A stretch of DNA of 6,376 bases, from the NCBI GenBank assembly GCA_013817135.1, contig JACDDF010000139.1, positions 1 to 6,376 on the forward strand, in the 5' to 3' direction. This document shows positions 1 to 6,376 of this stretch, piece by piece. The notes below the pieces were generated by a model, which saw only the letters and a list, made by a program, of their open reading frames with translations, had not been told where the DNA came from and did not search any database. Both the position numbers and the translations under genes were made by a program. The DNA is from Nitrospirales bacterium. GTDB lineage: Bacteria > Nitrospirota > Nitrospiria > Nitrospirales > UBA8639. The first letter of the stretch is position 1; every line of letters begins with the position of its first letter.

Positions 1-458
1 GCGCTATGGCCTTGCTGACGCTCCTGCTCCATGTGGCGGGTCTGTTTGTCCTGTTGAATGCGGAATTCCTTTTTGCTGTGCAAATCATCGTGTATGCCGG
101 AGCCATTCTTATTTTGTATCTTTTTGTGTTGATGTTAATGAATTTAAAAACGGAGGAGCAGCATCTCCATAAAAAATATGCCTTCCTGATTTTTGCCGGA
201 ATCGCCATTTTTGGAGAACTTCTGATTCTCCTGATGCAATCTCCTTATGGCGGTGTGATTGGATCGGCGACGCCTGACCTCATCCTACAAACGGGGCCCA
301 GCCATGCCATTGGGATTACGATGTTTAGTGATTATTTGTTGCTTTTTGAAGTGATTGGGATTTTCCTGTTAGGGGCAGTGATTGGCGCAATCGTCCTTGC
401 TAAAACACCGGCGAAGACTGTCCCACAAAAAGAACCCGCCATTTCTTCCATGCCCTAA
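1..458 (+). CDS. nuoJ: NADH-quinone oxidoreductase subunit J (NuoJ), 5' partial
   Basis: NuoJ is a small membrane subunit of complex I (ND6 homologue) lying between the quinone-site subunits and the antiporter-like subunits; its TM3 is thought to help couple quinone chemistry to proton movement. Seen here: the hallmark TM3 stretch AEFLFAVQIIVYAGAILIL, followed by FVLMLMNL, then a further TM helix, and the C-terminal motif FSDYLLLFEVIGIFLLGAV with GAIVLAK. The reading frame is open to the left edge (first full codon at base 3). The first ATG, at base 6, falls inside what should be TM2, and family members usually have roughly 30 more residues with TM1 before this point. That ATG is therefore taken as an internal Met and the gene as truncated by the window. 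The tail after GAIVLAK is short and polar, ending in TAA at 456-458. A 12-base gap separates it from nuoK. Identity is confident; the true start is outside the window. Confidence 0.95.
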   Translation, partial: AMALLTLLLHVAGLFVLLNAEFLFAVQIIVYAGAILILYLFVLMLMNLKTEEQHLHKKYAFLIFAGIAIFGELLILLMQSPYGGVIGSATPDLILQTGPSHAIGITMFSDYLLLFEVIGIFLLGAVIGAIVLAKTPAKTVPQKEPAISSMP

Positions 459-470
459 AGGCCGGTAACG

Positions 471-773
471 ATGATTCCTCTTTCTGCTTATGTGGCACTC
501 AGCGCTATTTTGTTTATGACCGGACTCGTCGGGGTCCTGATCCGGAGGAATTTCATTGTCGTTCTGATGTCCGTGGAGATTATGTTAAATGCTGCCAATA
601 TCAATTTGGTGGCCTTTTCTCATTATCTTCATTCCATGTCAGGGCAAATGGCCGCACTCTTTATCATTGCCGTGGCCGCAGCGGAAGCCGCTGTCGGATT
701 AGCGATTATCATTGTGGTGTTTCGCGGGAAAATGGCCACGAATGTCGATCAAATTAATATTTTAAAGTGGTAA
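471..773 (+). CDS. nuoK: NADH-quinone oxidoreductase subunit K (NuoK)
   Basis: NuoK (ND4L homologue) is a three-TM membrane subunit of complex I that carries two buried glutamates of the proton-transfer axis and resembles MrpC. The protein is 100 residues, the standard family length. TM1 is near residues 5-23, TM2 near 28-49 with the signature MSVEIMLNAANINLVAF, and TM3 near 60-84 with AAAEAAVGLAIIIVVFR. The two key glutamates fall at E36 and E72, the same numbers as in the E. coli protein, which supports both the call and the ATG at 471. An AAAGG at 457-461, overlapping the nuoJ stop, is a plausible ribosome-binding site about 9 bases ahead of the start. Only one base separates its stop from the nuoL start, suggesting translational coupling. 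Nothing in it looks unusual, so any adaptation to an extra NuoM is not evident in NuoK. Confidence 0.98.
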   Translation: MIPLSAYVALSAILFMTGLVGVLIRRNFIVVLMSVEIMLNAANINLVAFSHYLHSMSGQMAALFIIAVAAAEAAVGLAIIIVVFRGKMATNVDQINILKW

Positions 774-774
774 C

Positions 775-2772
775 GTGTTCGATCTGCTCGTTCTCCTGAT
801 TCCTCTTTTTCCTCTGCTGGCCGTGTTGGTCAACGGGCTTTTAGGCTCTCGCTATTCCCACGATATGGCAGGGCGCCTGGCTTTTGGCTCCGTCGGACTG
901 TCATTTCTGTGTGTGCTCGGCGTCTTCGTTTCGATTCTCGAAGATCCTACGCCGCGAGAAGTCATCGCCTACTCCTGGATTTTCGGAGGCGATCTCTCCA
1001 TTAATCTTGCCTTTCTCATCGACCCGCTGACCGTCATTATGCTGTTAGTGGTGACCGGAGTCGGGTTCCTCATCCACGTCTATTCTGTGGGCTATATGCA
1101 TGGGGAAGAAGGGTTTACCCGCTTCTTCACCTATATGAACCTCTTCATGGTTTCCATGCTCTTGCTCGTCATGGGAAACAATTATGTGGTGTTGTTCATC
1201 GGGTGGGAGGGCGTGGGCTTATGCTCCTACCTGTTGATCGGGTACTACTATGAAAAAGTCTCTGCGGGTAAGGCTGCGACCAAAGCCTTTGTCGTGAACC
1301 GGATTGGGGACGCCGGGTTTTTACTGGCGATATTTTTGATCTTTTCCCATTTCGGCACACTCGATTACACGGCGGTTATGGCCCAGGCCGCGACCCTTTC
1401 AACTGAAATGGCCACCGCAATCTCACTCTGTTTGTTAGTCGGCGCGATTGGCAAGTCGGCACAATTACCGTTGTACACCTGGTTGCCTGATGCGATGGAA
1501 GGCCCCACTCCGGTGAGTGCGCTTATCCATGCAGCGACCATGGTCACTGCCGGCGTCTATATGGTGGTAAGAAACCATGCAATATTTGACCTGGCGCCGA
1601 TGGCTTTGGCCGCTGTGGGCATTGTTGGAGGCGTCACGGCATTGTTTGCGGCCACTATTGGATTGGTTCAAAACGATATTAAGCGGGTGTTGGCCTATTC
1701 GACCGTCAGCCAGTTGGGCTATATGTTCCTGGCCTGTGGTGTTGGTGCCTATACTGCCGCGATTTTTCACCTGATGACCCATGCGTTTTTTAAAGCACTT
1801 CTATTCTTGTCGGCAGGTTCGGTGATTCATGCGTTGGGCGGGGAACAAGACATCCGGAAAATGGGCGGACTGCATGACAAGATCCCGACGACTTATCGGG
1901 TGTTTCTGATCGGGACTCTCGCCATTGCGGGAATCCCGCCTCTTGCGGGATTTTGGAGTAAAGATGAAATTATGGCTCATGCCTTCGTCCATGGCTATTA
2001 TCACTTGTATTTTCTGGCCGCAGTTGGAGCGTTCTTGACTAGTTTTTATATGTTCAGGCTCACCTACCTCACATTCTATGGGTCCTCTCGAGTGGACCCA
2101 CATGTGGCCCATCATATTCACGAATCCCCATCCGTCATGACCGTTCCGCTCATAATTTTGGCTGGCTTGGCCCTTTTGGGAGGTTTCCTTGGCGTACCGC
2201 CCGAACATGGCTGGTTCCAAGGATTTTTGCATGACGTCGCGACTCCGCTTGGTGCTGAAGCCCATGAAGTGGGGTGGGGGATGCTGTTGGGCTTGATGAG
2301 TGTCGCCATTGCTATCGCATTGGGCGGTTGGAGCTTAGCTCATTACATGTATAGCATTCGTCCTCAGATGGCCAACGAATGGGCCGCAAAATTTCCGCGA
2401 GCCTACACCACTATTTTGAATAAATATTATGTCGATGAGATGTATGACTTTTTAATTGTGGAACCCTGTAAAAAATTGGGGTTGCTATGGGATTGGTTTG
2501 ATCGACAGGTTCTGGACCGGTTTGTTGTAGGAATTGGCAAAGGAACCGATATCAGCGCAGCAGCCATTACCTGGACTGAAAAGCACGTGATCTACGCCGG
2601 ATTGAATGTGGTGGGATATTCCAATCACCTTCTCTCGTGGTCGTGGCGAAAAATGCAAAGCGGTATGGTCCATCATTATGCCGCTATTATTGTCATTGGG
2701 CTGGCGCTGCTGATTCATCTCGTCTTGGTGTGGTTTATTGGATCTTCTGCCGCCGACATGTCCATTCGGTAA
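775..2772 (+). CDS. nuoL: NADH-quinone oxidoreductase subunit L (NuoL) with extended lateral helix
   Basis: NuoL (ND5 homologue) is the distal proton-pumping subunit of complex I. It has an antiporter-like core followed by a long amphipathic lateral helix that lies along the other pump subunits and a last TM anchor. The 665-residue protein is long compared with about 613 in E. coli. Conserved residues visible are TM5 E145 (GWEGVGLCSYLLIG), TM7 K227 (GKSAQLPLYTWLPDAM), TM8 H252 (SALIHAATMVTAGVY), TM11 H332, H336 and K340 (HLMTHAFFKALLFL), and TM12 K396 (PPLAGFWSKDEI), so the channel looks intact. The C-terminal part starts at NKYYVDEMYDF (about 549-559), runs to the QSG near 628-630, then reaches the final TM at about 634-655. 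That span is about 26-30 residues longer than in ordinary NuoL, as expected if the helix must cross an extra subunit. The start is GTG at 775, chosen because MFDLLVLLIPLFPLLAVL fits the family N-terminus; no strong Shine-Dalgarno is visible. Confidence 0.98.
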   Translation: MFDLLVLLIPLFPLLAVLVNGLLGSRYSHDMAGRLAFGSVGLSFLCVLGVFVSILEDPTPREVIAYSWIFGGDLSINLAFLIDPLTVIMLLVVTGVGFLIHVYSVGYMHGEEGFTRFFTYMNLFMVSMLLLVMGNNYVVLFIGWEGVGLCSYLLIGYYYEKVSAGKAATKAFVVNRIGDAGFLLAIFLIFSHFGTLDYTAVMAQAATLSTEMATAISLCLLVGAIGKSAQLPLYTWLPDAMEGPTPVSALIHAATMVTAGVYMVVRNHAIFDLAPMALAAVGIVGGVTALFAATIGLVQNDIKRVLAYSTVSQLGYMFLACGVGAYTAAIFHLMTHAFFKALLFLSAGSVIHALGGEQDIRKMGGLHDKIPTTYRVFLIGTLAIAGIPPLAGFWSKDEIMAHAFVHGYYHLYFLAAVGAFLTSFYMFRLTYLTFYGSSRVDPHVAHHIHESPSVMTVPLIILAGLALLGGFLGVPPEHGWFQGFLHDVATPLGAEAHEVGWGMLLGLMSVAIAIALGGWSLAHYMYSIRPQMANEWAAKFPRAYTTILNKYYVDEMYDFLIVEPCKKLGLLWDWFDRQVLDRFVVGIGKGTDISAAAITWTEKHVIYAGLNVVGYSNHLLSWSWRKMQSGMVHHYAAIIVIGLALLIHLVLVWFIGSSAADMSIR

Positions 2773-2781
2773 CTGACTATC

Positions 2782-4335
2782 ATGCAAGAAGAATTACAAT
2801 TTGGTTTTCCCATCCTGACTTTTTTGACTTTCTTTCCCCTTCTCGGGGCGCTGGTCATTTGGGCCTTGAAAGATCAAGACCTGATTCGGAAGGGTGTGCT
2901 AGGGATCGCGAGCCTGGAAATGGTTGTCGCGTCGTTGATGTTATGGCGTTTCGTTCCTGAGACGGCGGCCATGCAGTTTGCCGAACGACATGAATGGATT
3001 CCCTTCTTGGGTATTAGTTACCACCTGGCTGTCGACGGGATCAGCGTCCTCTTCGTAGCCCTGACCGCTTTCCTTATCCTGCTTCTGGTTCTTTACGCCT
3101 GGGATACTGTTAAGGAGCGTCCAAAAGCGTTTTACATGTGCCTGCTGGGAATGGAAGCCACGGTGATGGGGATTTTCGTCTCCATTGATTTGATCCTCTT
3201 TTTTGTCTTTTGGGAACTCATGCTTATTCCCAGTTATTTCTTGATTAAACTCTGGGGGCCTGGAGAACAACGCCAATATGCGGCGCTGAAGTACGTGCTC
3301 TATACCCTCCTGGGGAGCGTGTTCATGCTCGTCGGTTTTTGTCTGATGAGTTTGAACTATTTCGAAGCAAAACAGTTGTATAGTTTTGATTTACTTGACT
3401 TGCTGGCGGTTCAGATTCCTCTTAGTCAGCAACTGCTGATTTTTTGGTTGGTATTTATGGGGCTGGCCTTTAAAGCACCGATATTTCCTTTTCATTCCTG
3501 GTTACCTGATGCCCTGGTTCAAGGGCCGATCCCCATGTCGGTCATGCTGGCCGGGATCAAACTGGGCACATACGGCTTTCTCCGTTTTTCCTTCCCTCTA
3601 CTCCCCGATGCCTCTCAGCATGGCACGGTGGTGGCTATCCTCATGACTATGGGGCTGGCGGCCATTGTCTATGGAGCAATTGTCGCCATCATCCAGCCTG
3701 ACTTCCGGCGCCTGCTGGTGTTTAGCAGCATCAGCCATTTGGGTTTTGTGGTCGTGGGCATGTTTGCCCTGAATTTCCAAGGAATACAAGGCAGTCTGAT
3801 AACCATGATTAATTTGGGATTTAGTACGGCGGGATTATTCTTCCTGGCCGGCTTTATATATGAACGTCTGGGTCATAATGACGTACGACGATACAGTGGG
3901 TTGGCGAAAAAGATGCCGCTTCTCGCCACCTTTATGCTCATCATCGGGATGGCCTCAATTGGGTTGCCGGGAACCAACGGGTTTATAGGGGAATTCCTTA
4001 TTCTATTGGGGGTCTTTCAAGCCTGGTGGCTCTATGGAGCCATTGCGGTCACCGGGATCATTTTTGCTGCAGCATACTTTTTGTGGTTTTATGAGCGGGC
4101 TATCTTTGGACCACTGAAAGACACCATGCCTGCAGCCATTAAAGACTTAAATAGCCGTGAATGGGCGATTGGCGTGGCGTTGTCGGTCATGATTTTTTGG
4201 ATCGGAATTTATCCTTCCCCGTTCTTGCGGATGATCAATGGATCGGTGCAGGAAGTGGTTGATCGGTTACATCCGGGAATGGCAACGGCTCACCATCGTG
4301 ATTCTCTTTTATCCGCTGAGGTTACCGGGAACTAA
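2782..4335 (+). CDS. nuoM: NADH-quinone oxidoreductase subunit M, copy 1 (NuoM1)
   Basis: NuoM (ND4 homologue) is an antiporter-like proton-channel subunit of the complex I membrane arm, normally present once between NuoL and NuoN. This copy is 517 residues, close to the usual length of about 500. Pathway residues seen are TM5 E145 (FVFWELMLIPSYFLI), TM7 K231 (GLAFKAPIFPFHSWLPDA), TM8 K260 (MLAGIKLGTYGFLR) and TM12 E404 (PGTNGFIGEFLILLG), so a full half-channel set appears present. The TM5-TM6 loop is short, as in normal NuoM. Two oddities: the TM8 segment reads AGIKLG where many NuoMs have AGVLLKMG, and TM11 reads MINLGFSTAGLFF, with Leu345 where a His is common. The ATG at 2782 lies 9 bases after nuoL and gives the expected first TM helix (FPILTFLTFFPLLGALV); no clear ribosome-binding site is visible. 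Five bases separate it from the second nuoM. Confidence 0.97.
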   Translation: MQEELQFGFPILTFLTFFPLLGALVIWALKDQDLIRKGVLGIASLEMVVASLMLWRFVPETAAMQFAERHEWIPFLGISYHLAVDGISVLFVALTAFLILLLVLYAWDTVKERPKAFYMCLLGMEATVMGIFVSIDLILFFVFWELMLIPSYFLIKLWGPGEQRQYAALKYVLYTLLGSVFMLVGFCLMSLNYFEAKQLYSFDLLDLLAVQIPLSQQLLIFWLVFMGLAFKAPIFPFHSWLPDALVQGPIPMSVMLAGIKLGTYGFLRFSFPLLPDASQHGTVVAILMTMGLAAIVYGAIVAIIQPDFRRLLVFSSISHLGFVVVGMFALNFQGIQGSLITMINLGFSTAGLFFLAGFIYERLGHNDVRRYSGLAKKMPLLATFMLIIGMASIGLPGTNGFIGEFLILLGVFQAWWLYGAIAVTGIIFAAAYFLWFYERAIFGPLKDTMPAAIKDLNSREWAIGVALSVMIFWIGIYPSPFLRMINGSVQEVVDRLHPGMATAHHRDSLLSAEVTGN

Positions 4336-4340
4336 ATATC

Positions 4341-5936
4341 ATGGGTGAATATTCCTTACTCATCATTCTCTTTGCGCCTTTCTTCGGCGCAATTGCATTG
4401 ATGTTCGTTCCTCGGCAGGAAGCGATCCTGGTGCGAATGACGGCGGCAATTGCTGCGGGTATTTCCCTCTTGGCCTCCTTCTATATTTTTTTAGCCTACG
4501 ACACGACGAAGGGTGGATTTCAATTTGTCCAACGGTATGTCTGGTCTGAGGAATTAGGCATTGCCTTTTACCTCGGGGTGGATGGAATCGGCGGCCCATT
4601 GGTCTTTGCCTCCGCAATCTTGTTATTTGCGGGCATCTTTGTTTCGTGGCACATCAAGGACCGGACCAAAGAGTTCTATATGTTCCTCCTGATCCTTGCG
4701 GCCGCGACCATTGGGGTCTTCATGTCGCTGGATCTCTTTTTCCTCTATTTCTTTTATGAAATGTCGGTGTTGCCCATGTACTTATTGCTGGGTCTGTGGG
4801 GAAGTCATACCAAGGGGTATCTCGCCATGACCAATCCCGAAGAGCGAAAGCTTCGGGATTCCATTGGATTTATTTTCAACTTCGGATCCAACAGCAAAGA
4901 ATATGCAGCCATGAAACTGGTCCTGTTCCTGTCTGCGGGGGCGGTGATGGCCTTGATGGGGATCCTGCTCATTTACCATCTTTCGGGTCTCCACACCTTT
5001 GACATTGTGGTGTTGCGTGAACAGGCTCATTTTTCTGAAAACGTCGCCACGCTAATTTGGTTTCTGGTCTTTTTTGGATTCGCCTCCATCGCCCCGATAT
5101 GGCCGTTGCATTCCTGGTCACCCGTCGGGCATGCCGCTGCCCCGGCAGCTACCAGCATGCTGCATGCCGGTGTGTTAATGAAGCTCGGGCATTTTTCCAT
5201 TATTCGTGTGGCCTTTGAAATCCTGCCTGATGCGACGCGGGAGTGGATGTGGGTGGCGGCTGTCCTCTGTGTTTTTTCCATCGTCTATGGTGGACTGGTG
5301 TCCTATTTCGCCAAAGACACCAAATACGTCATTGGTTATTCCAGTTCCAGCCATATGGGCTACATATTCCTGGGCATGGCCGCATTGAGCTACATCAGTC
5401 TATCCGGCGCCGTTATTTATATGTTTGCCCATGCACTGGCAACCAGCATGTTGTTTGCCATGGCTGGCTGGGTGTATGACCAAACCCATTCACGAGACAT
5501 TCCCTCTTTGGGCGGTCTCGTTGAAAAAATGCCGTTTATTGCCGGGGCCTTTATCGTCGGCTGTATGGCCTCAATCGGCATGCCGGGCACGATCAATTTT
5601 ATTGCTGAAATTATGATTATTGTGGGGAGTTGGGATAAATATCCCTTCCAGGTCGTCGTGGCGGTGCTCGGCATCGTCCTGACCCTTGCGTATATGTTCA
5701 AAATGATGCGAGGGCTGTTTTACGGAAAACTAGATCCTGAATATGCCCATGCCACCGATGCCAGACATTGGGTTGATCGCATGCCATTGCTTCTTTTAAT
5801 AGTCTGTAGCATTACCCTTGGGATTTTCCCAGGGCATTTTTATGAAGTGGTACGGTCAACAGTGGAACCCATGATCGATCGGATTAACCATGTGGCCCCA
5901 CTCATTACCCAAAACACACAAGGCCTTTTACCCTAA
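4341..5936 (+). CDS. nuoM2: NADH-quinone oxidoreductase subunit M, copy 2 (NuoM2), divergent
   Basis: This is a second NuoM-family antiporter-like subunit of 531 residues. It is strongly diverged from copy 1, so it is an old paralogue rather than a recent tandem duplication. Family features are about 14 predicted TM helices, TM5 E140 (YFFYEMSVLPMYLLLGLWG), TM8 K281 (HAGVLMKLGHFSIIR), YSSSSHMGYIFLGM, TM11 H364 (MFAHALATSMLF) and TM12 E423 (MPGTINFIAEIMII). The TM7 segment, however, reads FFGFASIAPIWPLHSW, with Ile250 where copy 1 has K231 and NuoL has K227. The following motif is WSPVGH rather than WLPDA. About 27 extra polar residues lie between the LWG after TM5 and KEYAAMK before TM6 (roughly 155-187). 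H275 in TM8 matches the NuoL TM8 His. It starts at ATG 4341, five bases after copy 1. By position it is probably the fourth antiporter-like subunit of a 2M-type complex I. Whether it pumps protons by the usual route is uncertain. Confidence 0.95.
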   Translation: MGEYSLLIILFAPFFGAIALMFVPRQEAILVRMTAAIAAGISLLASFYIFLAYDTTKGGFQFVQRYVWSEELGIAFYLGVDGIGGPLVFASAILLFAGIFVSWHIKDRTKEFYMFLLILAAATIGVFMSLDLFFLYFFYEMSVLPMYLLLGLWGSHTKGYLAMTNPEERKLRDSIGFIFNFGSNSKEYAAMKLVLFLSAGAVMALMGILLIYHLSGLHTFDIVVLREQAHFSENVATLIWFLVFFGFASIAPIWPLHSWSPVGHAAAPAATSMLHAGVLMKLGHFSIIRVAFEILPDATREWMWVAAVLCVFSIVYGGLVSYFAKDTKYVIGYSSSSHMGYIFLGMAALSYISLSGAVIYMFAHALATSMLFAMAGWVYDQTHSRDIPSLGGLVEKMPFIAGAFIVGCMASIGMPGTINFIAEIMIIVGSWDKYPFQVVVAVLGIVLTLAYMFKMMRGLFYGKLDPEYAHATDARHWVDRMPLLLLIVCSITLGIFPGHFYEVVRSTVEPMIDRINHVAPLITQNTQGLLP

Positions 5937-5980
5937 ACGATATTAGATTGAATCTTCTGATTACTGTCTGAATCCTTGCA
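5937..5980 (+). other. nuoM2-nuoN intergenic gap
   Basis: This is the longest gap in the window, at 44 bases; the other junctions are 1 to 12. It is AT-rich and holds no convincing promoter, terminator hairpin or Shine-Dalgarno sequence. A 6-base TGAATC occurs twice, at 5949 and 5969, which is too short to interpret. An in-frame TGA at 5969-5971 rules out any upstream extension of nuoN. Confidence 0.6.
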
Positions 5981-6376
5981 ATGATCTTTCAACTTGACCT
6001 TTCCGTCGCTGATCTGCTCCTGCTTCTGCCTGAGATTTTTCTCACGTTGTGGTTGAGCCTCCTCCTTTCACTGGACTTTTCGCTGAAGAGAATGACCCAC
6101 CAACAATTGGCCTACCTGAGTATTGCGGGGATGGCGGTCACCGGTTTGATTCTATTGGGATTTGACCAAGCCGGTACCACAGGCGCCTTGTTTAAAAACA
6201 TGTTCGTGCTGGACCGGATGGCCATCGTCTTTAAGCTCATTATTGTGGGTGCCACCGTCCTTGTTCTGTTTATGTCGATGGATTATGTGCAGGACTTCAA
6301 GTTTTTCCGGGGCGAGTATTATGTCATGGTCGTGATGTCGGCCCTCGGCATGATGTTTATGGTTTCATCGAATGAT
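5981..6376 (+). CDS. nuoN: NADH-quinone oxidoreductase subunit N (NuoN), 3' partial
   Basis: NuoN (ND2 homologue) is the antiporter-like complex I subunit nearest the quinone end. An open frame runs from ATG 5981 to the window edge with no stop, giving 132 residues of a protein that is usually about 480-500. The N-terminus has the family pattern ADLLLLLPEIFLTLWLSLLL. A second hydrophobic segment follows (LSIAGMAVTGLILLG), then a loop ending FVLDRMAIVFKLII, which matches the region before TM3 in NuoN where a conserved D(x)F/MA-type motif occurs. The last visible part is GEYYVMVVMSALGMMFMVSSND, written here as GEYYVMVVMSALGMMF plus MVSSND; it resembles the segment just before the TM5 glutamate, which lies beyond the window. 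The start is fixed by an in-frame stop 12 bases upstream. Being last in the usual nuo order, it supports one continuous nuoA-N type operon. None of its pump residues can be assessed here. Confidence 0.93.
   Translation, partial: MIFQLDLSVADLLLLLPEIFLTLWLSLLLSLDFSLKRMTHQQLAYLSIAGMAVTGLILLGFDQAGTTGALFKNMFVLDRMAIVFKLIIVGATVLVLFMSMDYVQDFKFFRGEYYVMVVMSALGMMFMVSSND

Noticed and set aside
6..8. ATG at base 6 as the true nuoJ start
   Set aside because: The frame is open to the window edge and the ATG lies within the expected TM2; NuoJ proteins normally have another TM helix before this point.
1801..2265. 154-codon open frame on the minus strand
   Set aside because: It is fully antisense to nuoL, polar and low in family-like character, with no initiation signal; it is a shadow of the coding strand.
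2637..2960. 107-codon open frame spanning the nuoL end and nuoM1 start
   Set aside because: It overlaps two well-supported genes in another frame and its translation resembles no protein family.
2941..3276. 111-codon minus-strand open frame inside nuoM1
   Set aside because: It is antisense to conserved NuoM sequence; the composition is that of a reverse-strand shadow.
4803..4901. Frameshift or inserted foreign sequence in nuoM2
   Set aside because: The frame stays open through the loop and returns to conserved TM6 sequence; codon style matches the surroundings, so it looks like a genuine loop insertion.
2782..5936. The two NuoM-like genes as part of an Mrp Na+/H+ antiporter operon
   Set aside because: They are flanked by clear nuoJ, nuoK, nuoL and nuoN, both have NuoM-type TM12 Glu, and no mrpE/F/G-like small genes are present.
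5949..5974. TGAATC direct repeat before nuoN as a regulatory site
   Set aside because: It is only six bases, repeated twice, in AT-rich sequence; it is expected by chance and has no supporting context.

Overview
The window is a slice of one bacterial respiratory complex I (NADH:quinone oxidoreductase, nuo/NDH-1) operon. All six genes are on the + strand and all encode membrane-arm subunits. The order is nuoJ (5' end cut by the window), nuoK, nuoL, nuoM copy 1, nuoM copy 2, nuoN (3' end cut by the window). Gaps are 12, 1, 9, 5 and 44 bases, so the genes are almost certainly co-transcribed. No promoter, terminator, RNA gene, repeat, CRISPR array or mobile element is visible, and no gene-free stretch exceeds 44 bases.

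The notable feature is two consecutive, clearly diverged nuoM genes between nuoL and nuoN. Together with this, the NuoL C-terminal lateral helix is about 26-30 residues longer than usual. That pair of traits matches the 'two-NuoM' (2M) complex I described in the literature, in which a fourth antiporter-like subunit is thought to be inserted in the membrane arm and spanned by the lengthened helix. The architecture itself is therefore known. Less expected are features of the second NuoM. It has Ile where the TM7 proton-pathway Lys should be, a changed motif after TM7, an extra NuoL-like His in TM8, and an insertion of about 27 residues between TM5 and TM6. NuoM copy 1 keeps the TM7 Lys but lacks a TM11 His that NuoL and copy 2 both have. 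The two copies are therefore chemically different and probably not interchangeable.

How the genes work together: NuoJ and NuoK sit in the membrane arm nearer the quinone end. NuoN, the NuoM copies and NuoL are Mrp-antiporter-like channel subunits, and NuoL, at the distal tip, sends its lateral helix back along the others. The catalytic peripheral arm (NuoB-G, I) and NuoA/NuoH would be encoded upstream, outside the window, so it cannot be said whether the NADH-oxidising NuoEFG module is present.

Organism: an aerobic or facultative bacterium with a 2M-type complex I and roughly balanced GC (judged by eye). The layout and protein style suggest Nitrospirota, perhaps a lower-GC (for example marine) Nitrospira. 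This is inference only; other phyla with 2M complexes, such as Nitrospinota and some Proteobacteria, are not excluded.
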